Source: Sinosporangium album (lineage in GTDB: Bacteria > Actinomycetota > Actinomycetes > Streptosporangiales > Streptosporangiaceae). Taken from it: a stretch of 64,000 nucleotides of DNA. Position 1 is the stretch's first letter. Each line of letters begins with the position of its first letter. This document shows, one piece after another, positions 31,955 to 40,408 of the stretch. The stretch covers positions 1 through 64,000 of the forward strand of contig NZ_FNCN01000008.1 in assembly GCF_900100605.1 (NCBI RefSeq), in the 5' to 3' direction. The notes beneath the pieces were generated by a model. It was not told the origin of the DNA. It ran no database searches and saw nothing but the letters and a program-made list of their open reading frames with translations. The position numbers were made by a program, and so were the translations under genes.

Positions 31955-33582
31955 TGGCCCTGTTCCGCCGCCGAGGCCGCGACCGGGGCGGCACGGACCC
32001 GGCCGGGGCGAAGCCCCGGTTCACGGTCACGCGGCTGCCGAAGTCCCCCGCCGATCCCCCGCAGCCCGCCCATGCCGAACCTCCGCCGCCCGCTCCCCCG
32101 TGGCCGGCCCCCACCGTCGAGCCGCCCCCGGTGTGGCAGGGGACGCCGGCGCCGGCGCGGGCGCGCACGGCCGGATGGTTCTCCGGGCCCGGCGCGGCGC
32201 TGGCGTTCGCCGGATCGACCGGCGAACCCGACGGCTGCTACACGCACCCGGAGCTCTCCGGCGTCTGGGTGCTCTCGCCGCTGCCGCCCGACGAGGGGAT
32301 CGCCCTGGTCGAGGCGCTCGGGGGTTTCGCCTACACCGAACGCGGCGGGCGGTTCGCCCCCGCGGGACGGCCCGGCGGCAGGCCGCCTCCGCGCGACGTC
32401 GCCGACCTGCGCCCGATCACGCCGGTCGAGCTCGCCGCGGCGCTCCCCCCCGCGCCTGCGCCGCTGGGACGGCACCGGGAGATCATCGTCGTCACCGAGA
32501 CCCCGCTGATGCGCTCGGTCGTCGAACGCTGCCTGCGCGTCGACGCGACCGTGGCGATGGCCGCGCTGTGGCGGCGCCCGCTGTACGGCGACGCCCCGCA
32601 GACCGGCGCCGCCCTCGTGTACGCCCACGCCGAGGGAAGCGGGCCGCTGCCCGACGCGCTGCTGCGCGGCCTCGCCGGGCTGCCGCGCACGCTCGTGTGC
32701 CGCGAGTCGGGCCCGCGCCTGCTGACCGACGTGCGGCTGGCCCTGCCGCTGGACGACGAGTGGCTCGCCGCGACGGTGCCCGACGGGCAGCAGTGGATGC
32801 TCGGCGCCGCCGACGCGGGGGCGTTCGCCATCGTGATCGGCACCGCCGTACAGGCGCCCGTGGAGACCGTGTTCGCCGTCGCCGCCCCGCCGCGCGCGGG
32901 CGAGCTGCCCACCGTGGCCCACCCGGTGAAGGTACGGCTGACGCCGACCCGCAGGCCGGGTCCGGTCGACGCGGTGCTCGTCCACGACGACGAGCTGGAC
33001 CGGCTCCGGGAGTTCCTCGCGGGCAGGCCGCTGACGGAGACCGGGGTGATGGTGCTCGGCGACGGCGCCCACCTGCTGACCGAACCCTCCGGTCTGCTGA
33101 CCGACCTTCCCCTCGGCACGCCCCTGTCCAGGCTGGCCGGCGAGGCGCTCTATGTGGAGGCCGGATTCGAGCTCTACCCGCCGATCGGTCCGACGGCGCG
33201 CGCGCGGGCGTTCGGGCTCGCCCCGGGGCTGGTCGCGGTGGCGACCCGGCTCGGCTCCTACCTGCTGTCGCCCCGCGAGCACGCGGTGCCGGTGTGGTCG
33301 CTGTGGCTCGCCGAGCCGCCCGCCGTACGCGCCGGGCTCTCCGCGCGGGCACGCGCCCTGCTCGACCTGCACGCCGGACCGGCGGCGCACACGGAGGGGC
33401 CGCGCGACGAGCCCGCCGCGGCGAGACCCGACCGGGGGCGGCTGCTGACCGAGGCGCTCCGGCTGGAACTCGACGGCGACATCGCCGAGGCCGCCCAGCG
33501 GCTTGAACAGGCGGGCGAGCTCTACCGCGCGGCGCGGCTGTTCGAGCGGGCGGCGGGCACCCGGAGGGGTGAGCGGGCGTGA
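31954..33582 (+). CDS. Large accessory protein of the MoxR-vWA-propeller system
   Basis: A 542-residue protein starting MALFRRRGRD. A Pro-rich stretch (30-70) is followed by a mixed alpha/beta body ('EIIVVTETPLMRSVVERCLR', 'TGVMVLGDGAHLL', 'GFELYPPIGPTARARAFGLAPG'). The C-terminal 45 residues ('AAQRLEQAGELYRAARLFER') are a TPR-like hairpin similar to the preceding gene. In family terms it is likely one of the 'bpX' proteins of MoxR-vWA-beta-propeller systems; I cannot say which. It is tightly coupled on both sides by 1-4 bp overlaps. Confidence 0.55.
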   Translation: MALFRRRGRDRGGTDPAGAKPRFTVTRLPKSPADPPQPAHAEPPPPAPPWPAPTVEPPPVWQGTPAPARARTAGWFSGPGAALAFAGSTGEPDGCYTHPELSGVWVLSPLPPDEGIALVEALGGFAYTERGGRFAPAGRPGGRPPPRDVADLRPITPVELAAALPPAPAPLGRHREIIVVTETPLMRSVVERCLRVDATVAMAALWRRPLYGDAPQTGAALVYAHAEGSGPLPDALLRGLAGLPRTLVCRESGPRLLTDVRLALPLDDEWLAATVPDGQQWMLGAADAGAFAIVIGTAVQAPVETVFAVAAPPRAGELPTVAHPVKVRLTPTRRPGPVDAVLVHDDELDRLREFLAGRPLTETGVMVLGDGAHLLTEPSGLLTDLPLGTPLSRLAGEALYVEAGFELYPPIGPTARARAFGLAPGLVAVATRLGSYLLSPREHAVPVWSLWLAEPPAVRAGLSARARALLDLHAGPAAHTEGPRDEPAAARPDRGRLLTEALRLELDGDIAEAAQRLEQAGELYRAARLFERAAGTRRGERA

Positions 33583-36500
33583 TACAGCAGACGGTCTTCT
33601 CTGTTCCGCACGCCCGGTGCCTGGCCCTGGCGCCCGACTCCTCGGCGCTGGTCAGCCTGGCGGGCGACGGGCTGACGCTGCGCGAGGCGGGCGACCACGC
33701 GGTGTGGTCGGCGGCGCTGCCGGAAAGCGCGGGCGAGCGGATCGTCTGGTCGGCCGACGGCGACCATCTGTACGTCGTGTCGGGCGGCGGCGTCGCCCGC
33801 CGCGATCCGGCGAGCGGCCGGCCGGTGCCGCTGTCCGGCCCCCTCGACGATCGGGACGTCACCGCCTTCGCCCTGTCCTGCGACGGGCGGCTCGTCGCGG
33901 TCGGCGGCGCGGCCGGGGCGCTGCGTGTGCTGTCGGCGCGGACCGGCGAGGTGCTGACGCTGCCAGGCGGCCCCGACCCGGTGACGGCGCTGGCGTTCCG
34001 GCCGGGCACCGACGACCTGTGCGCGGCCAGGCCCGGGGTGCTGCAGTTCTGGAACGCGGCGAGCCGCATGATGTACACCTCGGCGCCGACGGCCGCGCCG
34101 CTCCGCCACCTGGCCTGGTCGCCCGACGGCACCCGGCTCGTGGGGGCCGGACCCGCCGAGGTCGTCGCGTTCGACCCGCGCGACGGCACACCGCTCGCCC
34201 GGCTTCCCGTGGGAGAGGTCCGGGCCCTGGCCTTCAGCAGGACCGGTGACACGCTGCTGGTCGCCGTCGAGGGCGCGGTGCGCCTTCTCGACCGGAACCT
34301 GGCGAGCATGGGCGAGGCGGAGGCCGACGTCGTAACGCCCGGTGGTCTGCACGTCTCGCAGGGCGGGCTTGTCGCCGTACGCACCGGCGACGACACGGTG
34401 AGCCTGTGGACCCTGCCCGACACCCTGCCTCCCGGCGGCGGCTCCTCCTCTTCGGCGCTGCGCCGGTGGGCGATACGGCACGGCCTCACCCTCGGCCGCG
34501 CCCCCGCCTCCCTGGCCGAGGCCGGTTCGCCCCCCGTCGTCCCCACGCTCATGCCCGAAGGCGGCGCGGCGTTCACGTGGTGGCCCGACGGCCGTACGGC
34601 GTGCCGCGAGATCGGCGGCGCGGTCGTACGGCTCTCGCCTCCCGGCGTCCACCCCGCCTGGCGCGCCGCGATGAGCAGCCCGGTGCGCGAGCTGGCCGTG
34701 TCGCCCGACGGCCGCTTCGTGGCCGCGGTCTGCGAGGAGCGGAACGGCCACACGCTGCACCTGCTCGACGGCGCCACCGGAGCCCTCACGGCGTCGACGC
34801 CCGCCGCACCCGCCCTGGCCTGGACCCGGTCCCCCGGCGGCGAACCGCTTCTGGCCATGCCCGAGGACGGCCCCGGCGCCCCGCGCGAGATCGTGGTCAT
34901 GTCTCCGGCCGAGGGCTACCAGCCGAGGCGGCTGCCCATGCACGACGGCCTGGCGCGGCTCGCCTGGTCGCCCGACGGCAGGCGGCTGGCCGCGACCGGC
35001 CCCGGCCGGGTCGTCCTGTGGGATGCCGGCCGCTGGGTCCGCAGCCGCGCCCCCCTCACCGCGGGCCCGCACGGGCGGCTCCTCGGCGACGTGGCCTGGT
35101 CGCCCGACGGGCGGTGGCTGGCCGCGGTCGCCCTGTCGGGACAGCCTCCGGCGGCGCAGGTCCCGGCGCAGGTCCCGGCGCAGGTCGCCGCGTGGGTCGT
35201 GGTGTGGGACACCGCCACCTGGGAGACGGCCGCGACACTGGGGCCGTGCGCGCCGCCGGGCCGCACGGCCGTCCTCGCCTGGTCGCCGGGCTCGGAGATG
35301 ATCGCGTTCCCCTCGCCGGACGGCGGCGGCGTCGAGCTGTGGAGCATCCGGTCGCACAACAGGCTCCGCCTGCTCGCCCCTCCGCAGCCGTCCACCGCGC
35401 CGGTCCGCGGCGTGCACTGGTCGGCCCTCGGCGACCTGCTCGTCGTCGCCCACGACGACGGCGCCGCCGTCCAGTGGGACTTGTTCGCCGACCACATCCC
35501 CGCAGGCGGGCCCGGGGCGGCCCTCCCCCACCCTCACGACACCTTGGTACACATGTCGGCCGCCGCGGCGTCGATCGGCTCCTGCGCCCCGCTGTCCCTC
35601 CTGTCCGACCTGCTGTGCCTGGTGGCGGGGAAACCACCGGCCGACGAACGGCTCCGCCCGTTCGCACGCCACCCGAGGCTCGCGGAGCTGCGCGCGCTGC
35701 GCTGGCCGCCGGCCGCTCAGATCGGCCTCGCCGTACTGCTGGCCGCCGACGTGCCCGGAGATCCGCGCTACGAACCGCCGCCGCACACCCACCGGGAGGA
35801 GCTCGCCGCGGCCATGGCCCGTGTGCTGTCGGGGTCGCCGCGGCCCGTCGCGGCGCCCGAGCTGAAGGCGGGACCGGGCGGCCTGTTCGACGGCGTCGAC
35901 GACCACGTGCTGGGCCTGCTGTCGATGCTCGGGCCCGAGGCCGTGGCCGAGGACCCGGCGCTTCCCGCCCGGCTGCGGCACCAGCGGCACGCGCTGCCCG
36001 CGCTGTCCCCGGCGCACCGCAGACTGCTCGACCTGCGGATCGCGGTGTCCCGCAGCGGCCGGGCGCAGGGCCGCGGCGGAGGGGGCGAGGGGCGCGCGGG
36101 CCTCGCCCGGCACGGCCACGTCAACGCCCTGCTGCCCACGCAACTCGCGCTGCCGCCCGCCGCCCTCGCCGCCCGGCACATCCGCGACGAGCTGCTCTAC
36201 CGCACGCAGCGCGGCTCGGTGCCGCCGCAGCCGCGCGCCATGGTGCTCGTGCTGGACGACACGCCGGCCGCGCACGGCCCGGCGGGGGTCACGCTGCGGG
36301 TCTGCGCCCATCTGCTCGCCAGGTCGCTGCTGCGCCGGGGCCTGCCCGGGACGCTGGTGACGCTGGGCGAACCGGCGCGGGCGCACCCCCTCGGCCACCC
36401 CGCCGACCTCACCGCCCTGTGGCTCGCGTCGAGTGTGGCACGGCCCGACCTCGCGGGGGCGTTCCGGCAGATCGCCGCGCTCGCCCCCCGGCTGTCGGAT

Positions 36501-36731
36501 CCGGTGGCGGGGCCGCCGCGCGTCGTGGTGCTGACGCACGCGTTCCTCGATCTCGGCTCGCACGAGACGGACGGCCACGAGGTGTTCGCCGTACGGGTGC
36601 GGTATCGCGACGCGGGCGGGGCGAGGCGGAAGGCCAGGCCGCTCACCGGACCGCGCACGCTGACGCTCCCGTGCGACCCGCGCCCCGACGAGATCGGCCG
36701 CGTGCTCGCGGCGCTGCTCAGCGCCGCATGA
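33579..36731 (+). CDS. Beta-propeller protein with C-terminal vWA-like domain
   Basis: A 1050-residue protein starting at a GTG that overlaps the previous stop. Residues 1 to ~640 contain many WD40/propeller-type blades marked by 'LAWSPDGTRLVGAG', 'LAVSPDGRFVAAV', 'DVAWSPDGRWLAAVAL' and 'IVWSADGDHLYVV'. The middle is helical. The final 170 residues read as a degenerate vWA domain: 'MVLVLDDTPAAHGPAG' replaces the DxSxS metal site, and 'PRVVVLTHAFLDLGS' follows. This would be the vWA partner of the MoxR ATPase and closes the 15.6-kb rightward operon. Confidence 0.75.
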   Translation: MIQQTVFSVPHARCLALAPDSSALVSLAGDGLTLREAGDHAVWSAALPESAGERIVWSADGDHLYVVSGGGVARRDPASGRPVPLSGPLDDRDVTAFALSCDGRLVAVGGAAGALRVLSARTGEVLTLPGGPDPVTALAFRPGTDDLCAARPGVLQFWNAASRMMYTSAPTAAPLRHLAWSPDGTRLVGAGPAEVVAFDPRDGTPLARLPVGEVRALAFSRTGDTLLVAVEGAVRLLDRNLASMGEAEADVVTPGGLHVSQGGLVAVRTGDDTVSLWTLPDTLPPGGGSSSSALRRWAIRHGLTLGRAPASLAEAGSPPVVPTLMPEGGAAFTWWPDGRTACREIGGAVVRLSPPGVHPAWRAAMSSPVRELAVSPDGRFVAAVCEERNGHTLHLLDGATGALTASTPAAPALAWTRSPGGEPLLAMPEDGPGAPREIVVMSPAEGYQPRRLPMHDGLARLAWSPDGRRLAATGPGRVVLWDAGRWVRSRAPLTAGPHGRLLGDVAWSPDGRWLAAVALSGQPPAAQVPAQVPAQVAAWVVVWDTATWETAATLGPCAPPGRTAVLAWSPGSEMIAFPSPDGGGVELWSIRSHNRLRLLAPPQPSTAPVRGVHWSALGDLLVVAHDDGAAVQWDLFADHIPAGGPGAALPHPHDTLVHMSAAAASIGSCAPLSLLSDLLCLVAGKPPADERLRPFARHPRLAELRALRWPPAAQIGLAVLLAADVPGDPRYEPPPHTHREELAAAMARVLSGSPRPVAAPELKAGPGGLFDGVDDHVLGLLSMLGPEAVAEDPALPARLRHQRHALPALSPAHRRLLDLRIAVSRSGRAQGRGGGGEGRAGLARHGHVNALLPTQLALPPAALAARHIRDELLYRTQRGSVPPQPRAMVLVLDDTPAAHGPAGVTLRVCAHLLARSLLRRGLPGTLVTLGEPARAHPLGHPADLTALWLASSVARPDLAGAFRQIAALAPRLSDPVAGPPRVVVLTHAFLDLGSHETDGHEVFAVRVRYRDAGGARRKARPLTGPRTLTLPCDPRPDEIGRVLAALLSAA

Positions 36732-36735
36732 GTCG

Positions 36736-36810
36736 GCACCTCAGGAATCGGCACCTCAGGAATCGACACCTCAGGAATCGACACCTCAGGAATCGGGGCC
36801 TCAGGAATCG
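36736..36810. repeat. Five 15-bp tandem repeats
   Basis: Units of GCACCTCAGGAATCG (first base G or A; the last unit starts GGGCCTC) run without gaps for 75 bp. They lie between the stop of the propeller/vWA gene and the convergent small gene. They encode nothing obvious and are candidates for copy-number variation or protein binding. Confidence 0.85.
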
Positions 36811-36826
36811 GCGGGCCGAGCGGGGG

Positions 36827-37030
36827 TCAGCCGCACAGCATCTGCTCGATCTCCTCGGGACCGAGGGATTCGAGCAGCCGCTCCAACAGCTCGGGTCTGA
36901 ACGCGTCGCCGAGGATCTCGACACCCTCGTCGGTGACGGAGATGCGCAGCTTCACCAGCCGCCCTTCGGGCTGCTCAGCGTAGTGGCGGGCGTCGATGAG
37001 GTCCGGAAGGTGCTCCACAAACCGGTACAC
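36827..37030 (-). CDS. Small conserved actinobacterial protein, probably leaderless
   Basis: A 67-residue protein from GTG 37030 ending 'LLESLGPEEIEQMLCG'. The body 'LVKLRISVTDEGVEILGDAF' is well constrained and looks like a small alpha/beta fold. A longer reading from ATG 37078 would overlap the divergent macro-domain gene's start codon, whereas a near-ideal promoter ends seven bases before the GTG, so 37030 is preferred. I recognise similar short proteins in actinomycetes but know no function. The C-terminal Cys-Gly is notable. Confidence 0.6.
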   Translation of the reverse strand: MYRFVEHLPDLIDARHYAEQPEGRLVKLRISVTDEGVEILGDAFRPELLERLLESLGPEEIEQMLCG

Positions 37031-37037
37031 GTCTCGC

Positions 37038-37066
37038 AGCCTAGTCGCGCACTGCCCAGAGTGGAA
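37038..37066 (-). promoter_or_regulatory. Leaderless-type promoter of the small gene
   Basis: On the minus strand TTCCAC (37066-37061), a 17-bp spacer, TAGGCT (37043-37038), then GCGAGAC and GTG at 37030. The spacing fits a SigA-like promoter with transcription starting at or next to the start codon. Confidence 0.6.
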
Positions 37067-37076
37067 CGATGACCGC

Positions 37077-38192
37077 ATGCCAGAGTCCTCAGAGCTGCCC
37101 CACGCCGACCTGATCGCCGAACTGAGGATCGTCAGGGAGCGCGGCCTGCTCAGACTCCGCCAGGCACCACTTCCCTCCCTGACAGCGTGCGCCGAGCGCC
37201 TCGGGCTGCCGACCGCCGGCGGGCTGCTGCCCACGTCGATCACGACGATGCTCCACCGCGTGGTGGCCGAACTGGGCGAAGGCACCCTCGCCGGCGCGAC
37301 GGCCCTGACCCTCGGGGTGGCCCCCGGCACCCGCGACATGGCCGCGCAGGACCGGCGGCGCAAGGCCGCCGACGTGTACGGCGTGAGCGTCGAAAGGTTC
37401 CGCAAGCACCACGAGCGGCTGATCCTGGAACACGTCGCCGACAAGATCTTGGACCTGTGCCAGCGGACCGTGCCCCCGCCGCCGCGCGATGCGGAACCGG
37501 TCCCGCCGTCCGTCCCCGCGGTGCGGCTCAGGATGCCGCACCGCCGCGGCGACCTGCACCTCACGGTGCACGGCAGGCGCGTCGAGACGCTGAGCGGCAT
37601 CGACGTCCTCGTCTCGTCGGAGAACGTCTACCTGGAGATGGCCAAGACCTTCAAATCGTCGCTGTCGGGCACCCTGCGCAACGTCGCGGCCAGGCGCAAC
37701 GCGCTCGGCGAGGTCGTCGACGACGTCCTGCAGCGCGAACTCCACGAGTGGCTGCACAAGCACAGCAGGACCGGCATGCCCGTGGCTCCCGGAACCGTCA
37801 TCGCCACCTCGCCCGGCGAGCTCGTACGGCAGGGCGTCCGGCGCATCTACCACGCGGCAACGGCCATACCCCGCCCGCACACTGACGACTACGCGATCGA
37901 ACCCGCCGGAGTGCTGCGCGCCGTCCACGGCGTCTTCGCCCTGGCCCGCGAGGAACGCCCGGATTTCGACCCGCCGCTGCGCTCGGTCTGCCTGCCGCTG
38001 TTCGGTTCGGGGCGCGGCGGCCTGCCCCTGGCGACCAGCCTCGCCTACGCCTGGCCCGCGTTGGAGGCGGAGCTGGCCGAGGGCGACTGGGACGTCCATC
38101 TGATCACCCGTGACGCGGAGGGCATCCGGGCCGTGCTCGCGGCCCTGGCCGACCTCGGAGCCCGCCGCGCCGACCCGCTGGCGTCACACTGA
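37077..38192 (+). CDS. HTH plus macro-like domain protein
   Basis: A 371-residue protein starting MPESSELPHADLIAELRIVR. The first 100 residues are helical with a DNA-binding-like or system-specific domain ('LPSLTACAERLGLPTAGGLL', 'SVERFRKHHERLILEHVAD'). Residues 160-345 look like a macro domain that binds ADP-ribose-type ligands: 'GIDVLVSSENVYLEMAKTFK', 'PGTVIATSPGEL', 'RIYHAATA' and 'SVCLPLFGSGRGGLPL'. This type occurs as sensor or effector in conflict systems. Its ATG shares a CATG with the longest reading of the divergent small gene. Its 3' end overlaps the convergent metalloenzyme-like gene by 9 bp. Confidence 0.65.
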   Translation: MPESSELPHADLIAELRIVRERGLLRLRQAPLPSLTACAERLGLPTAGGLLPTSITTMLHRVVAELGEGTLAGATALTLGVAPGTRDMAAQDRRRKAADVYGVSVERFRKHHERLILEHVADKILDLCQRTVPPPPRDAEPVPPSVPAVRLRMPHRRGDLHLTVHGRRVETLSGIDVLVSSENVYLEMAKTFKSSLSGTLRNVAARRNALGEVVDDVLQRELHEWLHKHSRTGMPVAPGTVIATSPGELVRQGVRRIYHAATAIPRPHTDDYAIEPAGVLRAVHGVFALAREERPDFDPPLRSVCLPLFGSGRGGLPLATSLAYAWPALEAELAEGDWDVHLITRDAEGIRAVLAALADLGARRADPLASH

Positions 38193-39461
38193 CACCGGGC
38201 GCGCTGGTGACGGGCTGGGCCGGGCCCGCCGGGGCGGCGCGAGCCCGCGCACCCGCTCAGTGAGGGCGGCCGCCGCCGGATGGGCCGCGCAGGCCCACGC
38301 CCAGCGCCGCCGCAGCGCGTCCGCCAGGCGGCCCGGCAGCAGCTCCTCCGGCACGTCATCCGTCCCCGCCAGCAGGGTCAGCGGCCCGGTCACGTAGGTC
38401 TCGGCCAGCAGCGGCAGCGCGTCGAGGCCCTCGGCCGGCGCGGGGGACGCGGCCCGGCCGGCTGTGCCGTACGGCATGGGCCTGGGGAGCCGGTCGTGGC
38501 CGGGCAGCCTGGCCATGCGCTCGCGCAGCCCGGCGCGCAGGACCGCGGCGTCGCGCGCCCGGCCGCCGAGCGCGCATTGCACGAGGGCCAGGATCTCCAC
38601 CGCCATCGCGTACGACTCGGCGACGAGCAGCCCCTCCCCGAACTCGATCCGGCTCGGCGCGAGCCGCTCCCCACCGACGGCGGCGAGGTGGTCGAGGTGG
38701 GCGCCGTCGTGGACGCCCCGCCAGATCCGGCGCGCCTCGGGCGTGGCCCGCCGCGGCGCCTCCAGCAGCACGTCGGCCATGCCGGCGCCGCGGGGCACCC
38801 GCAGCCAGGTGCGCCACACCGCGCCCCCGCAGTCCGGCCTCACCACGACCGCGTAGCCGCCCACCGGGGAGGGACGCAGCCGCTCCCCCCAGCGCAGGTG
38901 CTCCTCGGCCTCCGTCACGGCCCCGGACGGGGTGGACCGTACGGGCCGCACCCCGCGGCCCACCCCGCCCTCTTCCCCCCCTCGGCTTCCGCCCCTTCCA
39001 GCGGCCCCACCGGTCGGAGCGGAAGCGGAGATGGTCATCACCTGGTCGCAGAACTCCCCGAGCAGCCCGCACATCCGCCACGCCGGCGGGCTCACCGCCC
39101 GGCGCGGCCGGAGCGCCGCGTGTTCGGGATAGAAACCGGGTACGGCCCCGGCCCTGCCGCGCAGCGCTCGCAGCCGTACGGCGTGCCGGTCGCCCCGCCG
39201 CACCCCGTGCGCCCGCACCACCTCGTCGAGCCCGGCGAACCCCTCCGCGACCCCCAGTACGGCACAGCCCAGCGCCACCTCCGCCCACCCGCGCACCGTC
39301 CACGCCTCGGCCTCCTCCCCATCGGCCGGGACGCGGGTGGCCTCCGTCGCCGCGGCGACGGCCCACGTGTAGGCGGCGTCCGGTTCGATCGCGGCTTCCG
39401 CCACGGTTTCCGCCACGGTTTCCATCACGGCTTCGACTACCTCGGTCACGGCCTCCCCCAC
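38184..39461 (-). CDS. Unknown protein with a putative HDxxH metal site, paired with a TauD dioxygenase
   Basis: A 425-residue protein starting at GTG 39461, 16 bp inside the end of the dioxygenase gene. A low-complexity stretch (GGAAGRGGSRGGEEGG, about 155-175) divides it. The C-terminal half has 'WRGVHDGAHLDHLAAVG' and 'EFGEGLLVAESYAMAVEI'; His/Asp/His and a following Glu could bind a metal, as in zincin-like hydrolases, but no HEXXH is present. I do not recognise the family. Coupling to a TauD-type oxygenase suggests a two-enzyme modification of one substrate. Confidence 0.55.
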   Translation of the reverse strand: MGEAVTEVVEAVMETVAETVAEAAIEPDAAYTWAVAAATEATRVPADGEEAEAWTVRGWAEVALGCAVLGVAEGFAGLDEVVRAHGVRRGDRHAVRLRALRGRAGAVPGFYPEHAALRPRRAVSPPAWRMCGLLGEFCDQVMTISASAPTGGAAGRGGSRGGEEGGVGRGVRPVRSTPSGAVTEAEEHLRWGERLRPSPVGGYAVVVRPDCGGAVWRTWLRVPRGAGMADVLLEAPRRATPEARRIWRGVHDGAHLDHLAAVGGERLAPSRIEFGEGLLVAESYAMAVEILALVQCALGGRARDAAVLRAGLRERMARLPGHDRLPRPMPYGTAGRAASPAPAEGLDALPLLAETYVTGPLTLLAGTDDVPEELLPGRLADALRRRWAWACAAHPAAAALTERVRGLAPPRRARPSPSPARPVSV

Positions 39462-40189
39462 AGACGCACGCGCAGGAGCAGCCGCCTCGGATCGCGAAAG
39501 CCGGTGCGGGCGTGCATCGTCCGGTGGTTGTCGATGACGATGAGGTCACCGGGGCGCTGCTCGATGCGTTCGGGGGCCACGGCGGACTCCAGGCAGTCCA
39601 GAAGGACGGCGGCGGCCCGGGACTCGCGGCCCGGCCGCCGCGCCGCGAGGTTGTCGGCCCGCCATCTGACCGTGCCGTCGCCGGGCAGCACCGGTACGGG
39701 ACGCTGCTGCTCGGCAGTGCCGTACACCTCGGGGGTGCGCCACCGCCAGACGGGGTCGGCGAGGGCGCCGAGCGCCGCCTGCCCGTCGAGGTGCCGGTGC
39801 AGGGCGGACACCGTTTCGCGTTCCGTCACGAGCAGCGTGTCGCCGCCGCGGGCCGCGGGCCTGACCACGAACAGGCAGACGATGTCCTCGGGCCGGGCGT
39901 GATACTGGGAGTCGGTGTGGAAGCCGGCGCCTCCCGCACGTATCGAGAACGTGCCTGTCCGGTGACCGGCGCGTGGGCTCACCGGCCACACGGCCCTGCC
40001 GCCGTCGCGGTCCGAGGGGGTGCCGAAGCGCTCGGCGAGGGTGAGCACGGCCTCCTCGTCGGCCGTGCCGGCCGTGCCGTACGTGCCGTACGTGGCGAAC
40101 GGCAGGCCGCGGAGCAGCGCCCATCCCTGCGCCGCCAGGTCGGCTCGGGCGTGCGCCAGGGACGCCTCACTGAGCTCCGCCGACGCCAT
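39446..40189 (-). CDS. TauD/TfdA-type Fe(II)/2-oxoglutarate dioxygenase
   Basis: A 247-residue enzyme. The iron ligands are H-x-D in 'GFHTDSQYHARPED' and the distal His in 'IVIDNHRTMHARTGF', and the 2-oxoglutarate-binding Arg is probably in 'RRLLLRVRLWG'. The substrate is unknown; relatives hydroxylate amino acids or small acids. An in-frame GTG at 40381 would add 64 poorly conserved residues; ATG 40189 follows AGAGAGGG and is preferred. It is first in a two-gene leftward operon with the HDxxH protein and diverges from the TPR regulator. Confidence 0.85.
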   Translation of the reverse strand: MASAELSEASLAHARADLAAQGWALLRGLPFATYGTYGTAGTADEEAVLTLAERFGTPSDRDGGRAVWPVSPRAGHRTGTFSIRAGGAGFHTDSQYHARPEDIVCLFVVRPAARGGDTLLVTERETVSALHRHLDGQAALGALADPVWRWRTPEVYGTAEQQRPVPVLPGDGTVRWRADNLAARRPGRESRAAAVLLDCLESAVAPERIEQRPGDLIVIDNHRTMHARTGFRDPRRLLLRVRLWGRP

Positions 40190-40371
40190 ACGCGGCCCTC
40201 TCTTTCGTGGATCGCGGTGTCCTTCCAGTGGAGTCCACGAGGGGGCGCGGGAAGCGGGCGCGAACCGGGCGTCATCCGGGCGAATATGGGGTACGGCGGG
40301 GGCCGGGGCGCCGGGTCGAGGTGGGAGCCGAAGGGGGTGAAGATAGCGATACCCGGATGAGCTTTGGATGG

Positions 40372-40377
40372 ATATAG
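40372..40377 (+). promoter_or_regulatory. Candidate -10 element of the TPR regulator gene
   Basis: TATAGT lies in an AT-richer patch about 35 bp before the preferred TTG start. The -35 (GATACC, 40348-40353) is weak, suggesting an activator or another sigma factor. Confidence 0.4.
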
Positions 40378-40408
40378 TCACCTAAATCAATCTGGGGAAG
40401 AGGCAGGA

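Noticed and set aside
38184-39461. Calling this a HEXXH-type peptide beta-hydroxylase
   Set aside because: No HEXXH motif is present; the candidate site is HDxxH in a different context, so only a putative metal site is claimed.
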